The notes under the pieces: model-generated
Told to the model about the DNA's origin: nothing
The model's database searches: none
The model's input: the letters and a program-made list of their open reading frames with translations, nothing else
Shown here: piece by piece, positions 11,520 through 23,554 of the stretch
Layout of the letters: each line of letters begins with the position of its first letter
How positions within the stretch are numbered: the first letter of the stretch is position 1
Program-made: the position numbers and the translations under genes
Source: Sambucus nigra
Lineage: Eukaryota; Streptophyta; Magnoliopsida; Dipsacales; Adoxaceae
NCBI GenBank assembly: GCA_949130495.1
Contig: OX422216.1
Span: 103,671,967 to 103,735,966 of the forward strand
Reading direction: 5' to 3'
DNA: 64,000 nt

Positions 11520-11524
11520 GTGGG
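11520..11524. repeat. target-site duplication GTGGG (right copy)
   Basis: Matches 8796-8800. Confidence 0.85.
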
Positions 11525-11660
11525 GTTGTTTCCCTCATGAGGCTTAAGCTTACGTGAAGCGTAATCTATGGGACTCTCCTCTTGAATATTAAATCCTCTT
11601 ATTCCTTAAAGCGATGCATCAATATACACCAAATACTGCACTCCCACCATGGTAAAGCAA
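11525..11660 (-). pseudogene. gypsy B RNase H, N-terminal part
   Basis: The minus strand reads YLVYIDASL, then PIDYASRKLKPHEGNNPT, the start of a gypsy RNase H (family pattern YTDAS...YASRQLK.HE.NYPTHDLEL). The first catalytic aspartate (YIDAS) is present. One stop follows SL. The domain is cut by the solo LTR between NNPT and YDLEL. Confidence 0.8.
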
Positions 11661-12167
11661 GCAAGGGGGTGGTCATAAGTTTTTTTTTAGCTCCTTAAGA
11701 TATCTCTGACAATCAACACTCCAAACAAATGGTACCCCTTCTAGGTAAGGTGAGTCAATGGCCCAACAATATTAGAGAACCTCTGAATGAACCTCTTTTA
11801 GTACTTATCTAACCCCAAGAAACATTTAACCCCCGTAGGCGTTATGGGTTAACCCACTCCAATATGGTTGATGCCTTGTTAGGAATCACTGAAATCCCAA
11901 CCTCCAATAAAATATGGTCCAAGAACTGAACACCCCTTAGTTAAATTCACATTCGGAGAACTTAGCGAACAACTTATGTTTTTGAAGTGTTTGTAAAACT
12001 ATCCTCAAATGTTGCACATGCTCCTCCTTGGATCGAGAGTATATTAAAATTTCGTCAATGAACATTATGACAAATTAGTCTAGAAATGGATGAGATATTC
12101 TGATTGTCAACTCTATGAACACTACTAGTGTGTTGGTCAACCCAAATTGCATGGACTAAAACTCATA
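11661..12167 (-). pseudogene. gypsy B reverse transcriptase, C-terminal part
   Basis: From 12167 leftwards the minus frame reads MQFGLTNTLVVFIEL (family pattern MPFGLTNAPAVFM.LMN), then [20 protein letters not shown]. The FIDE string stands where the catalytic Y/F-I/V-D-D is expected, so the second aspartate is replaced by glutamate. [19 protein letters not shown] and the F.NHILLE.GISVIPNKAS-like thumb follow. Stops are frequent. Confidence 0.8.
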
Positions 12168-12867
12168 TGATCGTTACCGCATTAGAATGGATGTTGATTA
12201 GTCACGAATATTTGCGCATGTTATCTTTATGCATTCTTTCACTTTTGTGTTCCTTAATTTCTATATTTATGCTCATTAACTAGACGACCTCTATTATGTA
12301 TGTTTATATGCTTTGCGAGGTATAATTGAGATTTTGTAGCTATTGTAATGCTTAACGGTGCAGTTGGTGCTTTTAAGGAAGTTTTCAATATAGAACACAA
12401 CTTCAGAGGCATTTTAGTCATTTTAGTGTTGGAGCTTCATGCCCGAACTCTTCATGGAAGTTGTATCCATATGAGTTAGTTTTGCGTGGCCTCTAACGGT
12501 TCGTCAATCCGATTCCTAACGAACATGTTATGACCATTTTCCCACGGAGCTCTTTTTTGGTTTTTAGGATAAATCATTATCATTTCTTTTTCATTTATTT
12601 ATTTTTCCACATACTATTGAAGTGGGTTTTTATGTATTTGAAGACATAATCGATTTTTCATCTTTTTCTTCTTCTTTTATCATATTTCTAGGAGTTAGGT
12701 TGGAGGTTAGGGTTTTGGAGGTGATTTTGGATGTGCCTATTCTCTCTCCTAGGGTTTGTCCCTTTGGTTGTGTAAGAACACTATTCATTGTCTTCTCCAC
12801 TTATCCAAGCTTCCATTATAATTTTTTAAGCTTTTTTAATTAGTTTTCTTTATTTGTAACTTAGGTT

Positions 12868-14190
12868 TTTTTTTGGGAAAATTTATAGCATAAAAAGAAA
12901 GAAAGAATACATAGAGGATAGAACCTCGAAATAGCAAAAACCCAGGGGCATCTCAGGCAAGCAACAAGCTAAGGCAAAGCCAACCAAAATTAACTAAGCA
13001 GCCTATCTTCAGGAATGTTCCAGTACATACAAGCCATCCAGTTTGAGTAATTCCTTTTATCATTCTTCCATGTAATAGCTTTGGCTCTAACCATGTTCTC
13101 AATACCCTTTATAATGATATAAAGGGAATTGAAGACATGCTTAAAGCACCTAGAATTTCTTTCCATCCAAATACAGTAGATAGTAGCAGTGAAGGAAAGG
13201 AATCTAATCTTAGCACATAAATTATTGGTAGAATGGTTAACAATGGCCAAGGACAACTATCTATCCAAACTTTGACACTCCATGTAACAAAGATTTCTAA
13301 GCATCACCTCCTCCCAAATATTTTAACTAATGGAGCATTGGGAGAACATGTGGTTATATGTTTCCTTCTCTACTCCACACATCCCACACAAGTCATCATC
13401 AGCAATACCCCAATCAAGTAATTTCACCTTAGTATTGATAGCCTTTCTACATACTAACCAAGCAATGAAAGAACACTTGGGAATACAGACCTTGCTCCAC
13501 ACAAAATTGCTCCAAGTGATAGGAGGCTTATGGGTAATCAGTAGTTCCCAAGCAGATGCAATGGAGAAATTCCTATTATTTGAAGGAAGCCAAACAACAG
13601 TGTCATTGTCCCCACGAATTGTAGGTAAGTTAGCATTCTTTACTTCATCTAATTCCCAAGTCACAGTAGAGGGCCATCTCCACTCCATTTGGTGGATAAA
13701 ATCAGAAACTTTAGCATTAAGGCTACTAGATGAGTCATGCACAATGTTATTACCATATAGGGGATGCAAGGGCCCATTCGGATGCTAAAAATCAAACCAC
13801 ATAAATGCTTGAGTCCCATTCCCAATGATTGTTTTGATTTGTCTTCTAAACTTTTCCCTTATCTTGAGAATTTTCCTCCAACTCCATGATGCATCATTTG
13901 GAATATTCAAAGCCCATACGCTCCTTCCTTTGATTTTGTATATATTGCACCACTTAATCCATAAACTATCCTTCTTACTGCATAAGTTCCACAAATGTTT
14001 TTCCATGGCAGCAATGTTCCAAGTTTCAAAACCCTTTATATTTAGCCCCCTTTCCTCTAAAGACACACAAATGTCCTCCCAAGCAACTTTAGCACCTTTA
14101 CTGTTAGTCTCATCCCCTTTCCATAGATAGTTCTTCATAATTTGCCCAATCTTCTTTATGATGTTAATGTCATTTAACATGATTTCTAGC
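12868..14190 (-). mobile_element. 5'-truncated L1-type LINE
   Basis: On the minus strand the 3' end is marked by the T run at 12866-12874 on the plus strand, the complement of a poly(A) tail. Only the C-terminal end of ORF2 is present, as usual after incomplete reverse transcription. CTTAGGTT at 12860-12867 and 14225-14232 may be the target duplication, but it is short. Confidence 0.75.
12990..14180 (-). pseudogene. L1 ORF2 C-terminus (RT tail and zf-RVT domain)
   Basis: From 14180 the minus frame reads NYLWKGDE, then VAWEDICVSLEERGLNIKGF, the region after the RT palm of plant L1 ORF2. The frame from 13769 has WRWPSTVTWEL, AWELLITHKPPITWSNFVW, then IPKCSFIAWLVCRKAINTK and LCGMCGVEKETYNHMFSQC, which is the zf-RVT domain with its paired cysteines and histidine. 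The last frame (13256) has CIWMERNSRCF. Frameshifts separate the three frames. It closely resembles the LINE at 48606-49966. Confidence 0.85.
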
Positions 14191-14808
14191 TAATTTAGTT
14201 TAGGTTGTGACTGATTGAACTCACCTTAGGTTAATTTGGTTGCTTTGCTTGGAGATGGGTTTTATGAGTTTAATTCGATTGGGTTGTTCTTGTTATTACG
14301 CCTAGGAGATTTAATGGGGTATATCATGTATGCTCCATATTTATGACCTTGTGTGTGTAATTTCCGGGGTATTTGTTGATGCCAAAATCATAGTAGTCTT
14401 TTATGATGATTTAGGGCGTGACAACTCTAGATCTAATTAATTGTTGAAATGGGATTCAATCTTGTTAAACTTGTCTTCCCAAGTATCCATTTATACCAAT
14501 TAACTCGAGGTGAGGGATATTAGTGGCAATATATTGTTTTTATTCCATTTTGTAATCTTAGTTTAACGACATGCCTAGTATTATCTTTTCTTTTGTTAAC
14601 AAATTGTCTTTTTCACTTTTGTTCGAGAAGTATTAAATCAATATAATCCTAACAACTAGTCTCTGTGGAATTCGATACCCGGACTAGCCGCCATACACCC
14701 TTAAAAGAATGTAATTATTAGTTTAGGCTTTTTCATAGAGGTGGGAGCAAAAAATAACGACCGATCTATATCTTTATACACTTGCACCGCGATTTTCCCC
14801 TATTATCA

Positions 14809-15130
14809 GATGCATTGGGAATATCATCCTCCTAAATCCACAACTTATGATACTCCGAGAGCAAATCAATCTTTGAAAACAATGTTGCACCCCTCAATTG
14901 ATTGAACGTGTCATCGATACAAGGCAATAGATAATTTTTTCACATCGTGACCTTGTTCAGTTCCTGATAGTACACACAAAGCCAAAGTGAATTAACCTTC
15001 TTCTTTATAAACAACACTAGCTCTCTTCATAGAGATGCGCTCCTCTGTATGAACCCCTTGACTTAATAGATGATAAATTTGCTCCCATAACTCCCTCATC
15101 TCCAATGGATCCATTCGCTACGATGCCCTC
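14809..15130 (-). pseudogene. gypsy B reverse transcriptase, N-terminal part
   Basis: The minus frame near 15000-14815 reads [32 protein letters not shown], then LSEYHKLWI and DDIPNAS, the fingers and palm of a Tekay-type RT. Motif A (FSKIDL) keeps its aspartate. It joins the part at 12167 once the insertion is removed. Stops occur at several codons. Confidence 0.8.
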
Positions 15131-15139
15131 ACAATGATC

Positions 15140-15700
15140 TTGGTGATCGGTGCCAAGTCAATAACGAAATATATCTCTTATACTGATGGTTTCCCCGATA
15201 CCTCATCAAACACATCTGAAAACTCATGAACCACTGGTATCGACTCCAATGATACAGTGACCTCCTCTGATGTACTTACATTAATATAATATAGGTGCGT
15301 GCTAGACCCTCCCTCGAGCCTAGTCTTAGTTATAAAGAATATCTCACGCCCGGGAATGGAAAATGTGATAGCTTTCCTACTGCAGTTGATGTTCACGTGG
15401 TGCCATGTTAACTAGTCCATACCCAAAATTACATCATCAATCCACATATCTAATATCAATAACACAGTCATAAAATATAATCAACCATTTCAACTATCAT
15501 GTCCCTAAAAATATAACGTAAAGTACCACCCCTACCCACTAGGGTATCTAAATGCATAGAAACCTTGTTAGTAGTATCCAATAACCCCGAAGATGCGGCA
15601 AAAGTACTACAAATAAATGATCATGATAACCCTATGTTAAATAAAATTTGTGCATAATTATTGTAAACATAAAAGTTACCCTTTATGGCCTATGATGGGG
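15140..15700 (-). pseudogene. gypsy B aspartic protease and linker
   Basis: The frame ending at 15178 contains NINCSRKAITFSIPGREI and then SIPVVHEFSDVFDEVSGKPS, the conserved post-protease linker of Del/Tekay elements. Upstream DMWIDDVILGMD corresponds to the protease's FDVILGMDWL block. The DSGS/DTGA active site could not be read because of frameshifts. Confidence 0.75.
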
Positions 15701-17000
15701 ATTTATAGTCCTAGTAATTGATGTTAAAGACACATCCATAATGAAACTAAGAGATACCCTATGCTGGGTCTCTAAGCGATAGTGGTGGAGATGTCAGATA
15801 TGACAGTGTTAGCGATTATGCCTAAAATTGAGGTGGGGTTGCACAGCTTATTACTTCTCCTGTTGAAACTGACCCAAACCGACCTAATTGCCCTTAGGTC
15901 ACCTCCAGAAAGAGTGTACTTACTCATCACATGTATAACATAAACCTCTAAATGGGGCCCTGTTGGTGGACCTACTTCCCTAGCCTTGGGGTCAGTCCGA
16001 TTGACCATGAACTTATTGTCCCTGACCTCTCTGTCCATGAGCCTAATACTGCTAGCCCCACTGACCATGATGTTACTGGCCCTGATATCTCTACAAACAC
16101 TTCCCCTATCCACTATAATGGAGAAAATCCTCCGATGCTCGGAGCCTCTTAGGGGCTGCTACCCATATACTGGTCCCAAATGTTGTTGTGAACCTCCCTA
16201 TGCTCAAGATGCCTCACCGCTCTCCCCAGTCTTTGGCCCTTGGTCGGTCCTAAACTTATCCTTCTTCGAATCATTGTCTCTCTAAAAGTTACGGTGGTCC
16301 AGAAAATGGAGCATAGTAACATCCACTACCTGAGTATAATTAGTGAAGGTCGGTTTGCCAAGCAACACCTGTCTGATCCTCAACACGAGTCTCTGATGAA
16401 ACGATCCATATACTTAGCTTTGTATTAACCTCATTAAGGGAAAAGAAAGCAAGGTGGGTAACTCTCGCTCATACTCAGTAACTATACGTTCCTTCTGTAG
16501 TATTATCCTTATACTTACTTGTCGTGATGGTGGGAAGTACTTTCCCTCAAGCTTGATCCATAACTATCGTATGGTCATCCTCGACCTCTCCTCATCAGTA
16601 GTGGCTGACTCCCTCCACTATAGCACATCATAGCTAGCATTTGTTTTTAAACCTTCTAGAACTCTATCAGACATATGTGCCTCTCAATATCTCATGTCCA
16701 CTATAAGGAGATAATAGGGTGTATTGATTCTAACTCTGTTAGATTACCTTAGCTGAAGGCACTCATATCTTTCTCCAATGTAAAAGTAATACAACCACGA
16801 GTAGTGTCAGTGGTGGCTGGACGGGGTGCACGACAGACATAGTAGTTGCTACTGTCTGTGCTTTGATAGATGCTAAGTTTGTAGGCACAAGTGCTTTCAC
16901 CTACCCCTATGGCTGTCGTTGTGGTTATGATTCCTCTAACTTGGCAGTCATGATCTGTTAGCAATGTGCGGATCCTCTCCATGCATTTACGACACAAGAG
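15701..17000 (-). pseudogene. gypsy B gag region, highly degenerate
   Basis: By position this is the gag of element B. The frame at 16113-15772 includes a VYVIHV segment like the VYA(M/L)T block before the protease. The frame 16997-16749 starts with CMERIRTLL and may be the gag N-terminus. A clear zinc knuckle was not found. Confidence 0.45.
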
Positions 17001-17136
17001 AGAATAAACAAAAGCATATCAATAGCATAAGAGATAAGAATACAAATCCTAAACAGTTTATATTGAGTGCATTAAAGGATGCAACACAGAGAAACGATTG
17101 ATGCCCTCAAGACCCTAGGGCACCAGAACCTGGAAT

Positions 17137-17149
17137 GCTTTGATACGAA
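17137..17149 (-). other. primer-binding site of gypsy B
   Basis: The minus strand reads TTCGTATCAAAGC directly after an LTR end GGGGTGTCATA. It resembles TTGGTATCAGAGC, the complement of initiator-Met tRNA used by this group, with two differences. Confidence 0.6.
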
Positions 17150-17150
17150 C

Positions 17151-18480
17151 TATGACACCCCGTAAAATCCATAACTAGGTTGATCAGGTCCAAATATAAA
17201 TAATAAGATAGTCAAAATGAAATTGTATCATTCTAAGCATGACTAAAATAAAATAAAGCGATAAATGCAGACAGTCGAACGAGACTATTGCATAAGTCAT
17301 CTTCACCAAAGTGCATAAATGGCCAAAATCAACTAAAAAGCTTAACTTTAAACCCTTTAAACATCGGCATACCCATTATCCTTCAAGTATAACATTTTAA
17401 AAAAAATTACGAACATAGTTTTAGGTTATTATAACTATGATTTTTTATCTAACTTCAGATTATAAGATGTGAACCCAAACTTCATAGTTTAAGAAACTTC
17501 ATCAAATTCATTCTCAGATTCGATTCAATAACTAATTAAACATCCTGTATTATACATATTATCACTACTACGATTTAAACTCAATGTTATTACAGTCATA
17601 TTACATGATTTTATGGTTCAATTAAGGGATTCAACCTCAAACTAACCTAGTTCATCAATATGTGATTAAGGCATAAATAAGAAATTAATCAAATTACAAA
17701 AATAAGGTTTTGATGTGATTAAAATTAGATTTCATGAATTTGGTTCAGATTCCAATAAACTATTATTACTATAACACAAACTTAAACTTGCATATGAACG
17801 ATTGTACGAATCAAGTCCCAAATCCTCAATCTCTTCAACCTTAATTTTCTCTCTCAACCTCCTTAGTTGGTAGGGTTTGTCTCTAATGTGTTATGAGGCT
17901 CAGATTTTCTAATTAAGCAATTAAAGGGTTCTAATTCGAAAATTAAGCCTAGGCCCAAAAACAACCTTAGTCCATTGAGCCCAAATAATGCTCCAACTAC
18001 CCCGAAGCTTGGTCCAAACAATATACTAACCCAACATACTTAAACTCAACTATTTTAAGTAAAAAATGGACTTTTTAGACATCCTAAAAGTCAACCCCAA
18101 ATAGAACATATTATAATGTATTGATTACCTGAATAAGTTAATTTATTAGCTGGTATGAGACAATTAAGTTAAAACTTAATTATTGATTAGTTAAGTGTAA
18201 CTCGTCATTATAAGAAACTACTTCACAATTAGTGAGACCTGATACAAAGGGAATAATCTAAATAAAAAAAATACCAACATCTAGTTCCTTACCATTCCAT
18301 AGTCACCCATAATACTAAGTCGCTTAAAATATTTAATTAGTACATTATTGTGTATTGTGTCGATTTCTAAAGACTGTGAATTCACGTAACACATACGAAT
18401 CACATAACAACAATATATATAAATATATTAAGTGACATATCACATGTCACAACACACAAATAAATAATGAACTACGTGAT
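17151..18480 (-). mobile_element. gypsy B 5' LTR (outer end uncertain)
   Basis: The plus-strand start TATGACACCCCG is the complement of a decayed LTR 3' end (CGGGGTGTCA.A) next to the primer-binding site. On the minus strand, the sequence at about 17880-17830 looks like an LTR transcript leader with pyrimidine/purine-rich tracts. No TGTAA.ACCCC start was found, so the right limit is a guess. Confidence 0.45.
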
Positions 18481-18516
18481 TTAAATAAATGCATAGAAAA
18501 TATAAGGTATATTTAT

Positions 18517-18560
18517 ATGTGTGTGTGTGTGTGTGTGTGTGCGTGCGTGTGAGCGCAAAC

Positions 18561-18591
<31 letters not shown>
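18517..18591. repeat. (TG)n and (TA)n compound microsatellite
   Basis: A (TG)n run starting near 18520 is followed by GCGTGCGTG and then (TA)n from 18562. The ORF across it (18489-18701) is an artefact of the repeat. Confidence 0.95.
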
Positions 18592-18593
<2 letters not shown>

Positions 18594-20876
18594 AACCATT
18601 CATTCTTGTCTGGGCCACGTCATATTAAAACAAGTACGTGTCAAATATTAAGTAAACGTGTAAATGGGCCATGTGGTGGAAAATCATCAAACCAATATTG
18701 ATGTGTGGTATTTTTAGTGTTAGTTAAAATACTAAACCCTAAAATAATCAAAAACTTAAATAAACACATATCTTAATTAATAAATGCTAAATTCTAACTA
18801 ACCATACACATATCTTAATTAATAAAGGTTAAGGTCTCACTACACAAATAGCCCTTAGATTTTAATAAATTAATGAGGTATCTATAATTGGGATTTTGAG
18901 GTATTTTGGGTCCCCCTCAATTCATTGATATATAGATTTTGTCCCCCAATATTTTCAGTTATTTGGTTTTTGAACCCCAATTTATATTTAAATCCATTAC
19001 TAGAACTAGAATCCAATCAAGAAAATTACTAATCAAAGTACAAAAAACCACTCACAAAGACTTCAAAACCCTAGAAATAGGACTAAAGCCCAAATCAAAG
19101 TTTAGCCCAAATATACATTCACATATAAAAATATAGATACATAAACATACATACATGAATATATACACTGACATATATACACAAATGTATATACACTGAT
19201 ATTTCGTATGGTGTGATTAGGTCTAGAAAAATAAGACACACCTAATAAAACGATACAAACTGACATGAAGTTATAATTTAATGTGTGCACCCTTAATATT
19301 TTCAGATCATATCAGCACCAAACCAATAAAATACGATAATTAACAGGTAGGGTTTGTGTTAACTCGCTTTAGTCGTTAATAACCATTATGATCCATCAAG
19401 TTGGTAAATAAGAAAAATTATTGGGGATCATAATTTTTTTGTAGATTAATGTTAATTTAACGATAAATTTAAAAATTTATACCAAATTATAATTTGTGAT
19501 TTTGTTTTATTCCTGACCATCTTCTTATATTTATGACCATCTTGATATTAGTGACACCATAATGGAAAAACAATTTCCTGCATTTAATGATGTTTCCTGT
19601 TATTTTACAAAATAGACTCCTCTCACGTCAGATTCATAGTGACTACAGTAAAAATTAAACTTACATTATATATGTATTGCTCGTTCACAAATTATTTGCA
19701 CAACTACTTGCATATCTAACACAAATTGAACTATGCATAACTCATACTTTAAGGCACCTTTATAATTTTTAAAAAATGTGCACAGAAGGCACGTCTCGAA
19801 ATTTCTGGAAGAATTTTATAAGTGCCTAGTGGTTGCCTTTGACATAAATAGTGAAACCCAAACCACCATGTCAATGGTTGAATATTTGTGTCTATTATAT
19901 AAGAATCTATTTTTTTAATGTATATTTCATAACAGTTACTTATCTAGATAGCACCTAAAACAAAAGATCTTTAAACTGACATTTAATTTTCAGTGACTTA
20001 AGATATTAAAATTTGTATCAATTTACTCATGTACAAAGAATTATGCTTGTCGTCAATTTTTACAAAATGTTACGTGGATAAAATTTTGTTAATCATGCCA
20101 TGGTCGTATTAGTTAGAATAACGTGATTTAGATTCATATTCTATTTATTCTCTACTCAACTTGATATTATTAACACTTTTTAAGGTTACTTTATATTAAA
20201 ATAATAAAACATTATCCTCACATTAGGGCTTTAAAAACAACAATTCAGGCTTTACATTACCAAAGGCCAGGTTTTATGTTTTAAAGGGAAAAGTATTCTA
20301 CATAAAAAGTATTCCACGTTTCATATCCATAAGCCTACTGAGCACAAAACCAACATATGATAGTCCTATAACAATGGTTTTTAAGTTTTGTAACGAAATA
20401 TCATGCTTTTGAATTTTCGTATAGTGTAAGATCTAAAATCAAATCAGTTGTTTACACCTCCCATTTATATGTGCAGACTTCCATAGGTGGCTTAAACTAT
20501 CAATCACTATCTTCAGTAGGCTTGTACTAAGTTTTGGTACAATTCCACATGAGGTATTACCAACACAATAACATCAAATGAAACGGTAAAAACAAAATTA
20601 GTGGAAACAGAGAAATATACATAAGAATTCTAGCACATTTAGACAATAATAACATATTAATAAAAATAAAAATTAACAAAACATTTTATTAAAGAATTAC
20701 ATGTAGTTGATTTATATTACGACAAAAGTTTATATAACATGATCAGCATTTAGTCATACAATATAACACACACATTACTTACCATAAACTCAAGAACATT
20801 CCTCACCTCACACCCTTTTACCATATACCCACACACGTCAAATAAGCTCCCCCACGTCTCAATTCAAAAACCCATG

Positions 20877-20878
<2 letters not shown>
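18592..20878. other. AT-rich DNA, nothing recognised
   Basis: There is no ORF above about 65 codons with a familiar motif, and no terminal repeats or tRNA. A (CATA)n-like patch at 19140-19190 accounts for one spurious ORF. Confidence 0.4.

Positions 20879-20914
<36 letters not shown>
20879..20914. repeat. (CT)n microsatellite
   Basis: About 17 CT units lie in a pyrimidine-rich block (20800-20960) that resembles a plant 5' UTR or core-promoter pyrimidine patch. No ORF follows on either strand, so no gene is called. Confidence 0.9.
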
Positions 20915-20917
<3 letters not shown>

Positions 20918-21075
20918 CTTCCACACACTAACATTTAACATCATCTTCGCCCACTATTCCTCCGTTAAAGAGCCCAAGATCCGAACTACCTTATGCTATC
21001 AAATATTAAACCAAACCACTATCTCCAACCTCAGAAAATCTGATTGAAAAACCCAAGAAAGACCAACCACCTCAG

Positions 21076-21160
21076 ATAGGCACCACACTATTATGAAACT
21101 AATATCAACACACTACCACAGAAAACCAGGCGTCTAATAGGCACCACACTATTATGAATT
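21076..21160. repeat. short direct repeat
   Basis: TAGGCACCACACTATTATGA occurs twice, about 61 bp apart. Confidence 0.75.
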
Positions 21161-21654
21161 ACTATAGTCGTAAAAATCACCACCTTTTTCGCAAACTGTT
21201 GAGAATATCATTAAGCACTTTGAATTTGTCACAGTTCATTGGCACGTAAAATTTGTGCAAACACATTATGCACTTATCTTAATTCACAGATAAAGTCAGC
21301 CTTAACATGTGAGATTATATATAATAACATGTACGTGCAAAAAGGAAAAATGAATCAATAAGTGTTTCAAATAGCATTTGATCCAACAATCAGAGAACTA
21401 GTCTAAACAAACATAACATCATATTACGGACTAGCAAGAAGTTTTTAGCCGCATTTTAAACTCTCTCGTGAACATGATATAAATAAGTTTTTCTATCCCA
21501 AACTAAATATCAGTTTCTTGTGAAATGTTTTGCCTTGTCTTGTTTTTATAATGCCTATTGTATTTTTTAGAAGTTGGCTATTTGGATTTTATACAACATA
21601 GGTTTTTTCGGTTGATTGGATTTTCATACACGATTTGGATTACACCTACCTAAT

Positions 21655-21782
21655 AATATATAAATTAAGCTAGGCATTATCACTCCAATAGTATCCCTTA
21701 TTAACACATATAATCCAACGATACACAAATTCAAGTTAGGCATTATCACTTTAATAGGCCCTTATTAGCACATATAAAGGGC
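21655..21782. repeat. diverged tandem duplication of about 70 bp
   Basis: Both units contain TAGGCATTATCACT, then AATAG and CCCTTATTA.CACATATAA. The wider region 20915-22664 holds no recognised gene. The ORF at 22369-22563 is hydrophobic but matches nothing I know. Confidence 0.7.
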
Positions 21783-22663
21783 TCATATTTGACTATTTCA
21801 AGTATAAACTCTCACTCACTTAAGGTGCAGCACGAACTGATAGGCATGCCATATGACGATAGCGTAAATAAATAATATAGCTCAATGATTGAACTTAAAA
21901 ATCACCAAAACAAGTGTGATAATGCGATGTAGTGAATATACAAACTAAGAATCCTCAATTCACTTGTGCAAATGAATTCATGGAATTTTAAAGATATTTG
22001 TAAACATGTAACTCATAAAATCATGGAGTTAAACCAATAAAATTTTCTTACGCTTAACAAAGATTATCAATTGACATTTAAAATGTAAATATCAAATCAA
22101 AAGAAAATGAAAATAAAAATAAAATCTCTATGGATTTTTATAAAAGATCTTATATGCACATACAATTGTTAAGATAAAGCACATAAAATGTATGAAATGC
22201 AAATGATATGCAAAATTAATCTTACGAAAGGTACAAGAAGATCCAAGATATGGAAATGATAACTCTCACTCAAGAACTATCCTAAAAGAATCAATATTAC
22301 CAAGGAAGGGATTAATCAACCTACAAAGAACACTAGTGCTATAACTATCTGTCTAGGTTGCAGAGGATATGATGTCCATGGGAGGCACAGATATAAAATA
22401 TTATCTAACTTTAGGAATACCCATTTTCTCAATCCTCGTTATAGGTGCATTCTTAGGCCTTTCAATCACTAATCTTTTCAAAATCGTAGGAACCTATCTT
22501 TCCACCTTAAATAAATATCTCTCTCTCACGCCACTCTTTCTTTTATCCTTCCTATTTGATTGAGTACAAGGTGAACCTTCTGCATAAGGTTACCCAATTC
22601 TATTTTAAAATACATCATGGTATCTCTCCTCTCAATAACATTCCTTCTCACAAGTAAGCATCG

Positions 22664-22665
22664 AG

Positions 22666-22694
<29 letters not shown>
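22664..22694. repeat. (TA)n tract at outer edge of gag-only element
   Basis: Alternating TA with one CA interruption, directly adjoining the LTR at 22695. Confidence 0.9.
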
Positions 22695-22698
<4 letters not shown>

Positions 22699-23490
22699 AG
22701 GGTGCGAAAGCCCCCAAATTTTAAATTCTTAAAATTAATGTGATGGTTCAATTAAATTTCCAACTAAAATTTCAATTCAAATTTTAAACAAAAACAAACT
22801 TCAAATTTTAATTTCTTTAAAATTAAAGTTAAATTAAACTTAAAGGAAATTAAACTACTCAAACATATTAATTTCCACTTAAACAAAATTAATTCAACCC
22901 AAGTCCTAAAATTTGCCTAATAATGATTTATTCTAATTTTCAATATAGACCAAAACAAATTTTATCAAATTAAATTATGGGTATGAATTAAATTAAACTT
23001 ACCCAAATTATCCAAACGTAGATTAGCACCAAATTAAACAAGTGTGATGATTTAAACCAATTTAATATCTTGTTTACCCAAATATGCATCTATGGTATTT
23101 TTTCAAGATAAAAATAAATGCAATCACACTACACGACGATGTACAAGGAAAAGCCAAATGGAAAAAACCTCGGACGACCCTCGCCTAACGAATCCATTGG
23201 GTATTGTATGTTTACAAAGACAACGACAAGAAGACTTACAACACTCGACTCGACTCTTTCAAGCCCTGACGCTTCCTTCGCTCTTCAACCTTTGCCTTGT
23301 AGATAACTCCGAAGCCCACCGGAAGAGTCCATCAATGGAGGCACAACAACTGTCAACCACACATGGTGCCTTTCACCATATGAGAACACCGCAGCAAACA
23401 AATGTTCTTCTCCTTTGTGGGTAGAGAATAAATCCAAACTTCTCTTCTTGTTGGAGTAGAGAAAACCTAGGTGCCAAAACTCTCCAAGCA

Positions 23491-23550
<60 letters not shown>
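23491..23550. repeat. (TA)n tract left of MITE
   Basis: About 29 TA units. The sister LTR has only a short TA run at the same place (32469-32486). Confidence 0.95.

Positions 23551-23554
<4 letters not shown>

Larger units (their letters stand above)
12168..14808 (+). mobile_element. insertion in gypsy B RT, probable solo LTR carrying an L1
   Basis: RT sequence ends at 12167 and resumes at 14809. The inserted block starts TGATCGTTACC and ends CCCCTATTATCA, with a short TGAT...ATCA inverted end. Near its right end the string CTCTGTGGAATTCGATACCC resembles the 3' part of many plant gypsy LTRs. Without the L1 it is about 1.3 kb. The flanking pentamers (TCATA and GATGC) do not match, so the ends or the class could be wrong. 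Confidence 0.45.
8404..17150 (-). mobile_element. Ty3/gypsy element B, Del/Tekay-like, internal region with nested insertions
   Basis: Gag, protease, RT and RNase H pieces lie in order from 17000 down to 8404 on the minus strand. Insertions at 8801-11519 (solo LTR) and 12168-14808 (probable LTR containing an L1) are removed when the pieces are joined. No integrase is visible to the left of 8404, so the element appears truncated there. All reading frames are heavily decayed. Confidence 0.8.

Noticed and set aside
13233..13788. Plus-strand ORFs across the L1
   Set aside because: Shadows of the minus-strand ORF2 frames, which carry the zf-RVT motifs.
18489..18701. ORF with CVCVCV and YIYIYI runs
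   Set aside because: Produced entirely by the (TG)n and (TA)n microsatellites.
20800..20960. Host gene promoter or 5' UTR with CT patch
   Set aside because: The pyrimidine-rich block looks right, but no coding frame, TATA box at the proper distance or splice pattern follows on either strand.
22369..22563. Possible small membrane protein
   Set aside because: Hydrophobic 64-codon ORF with no family likeness, no promoter and AT-rich surroundings; chance is the simpler explanation.
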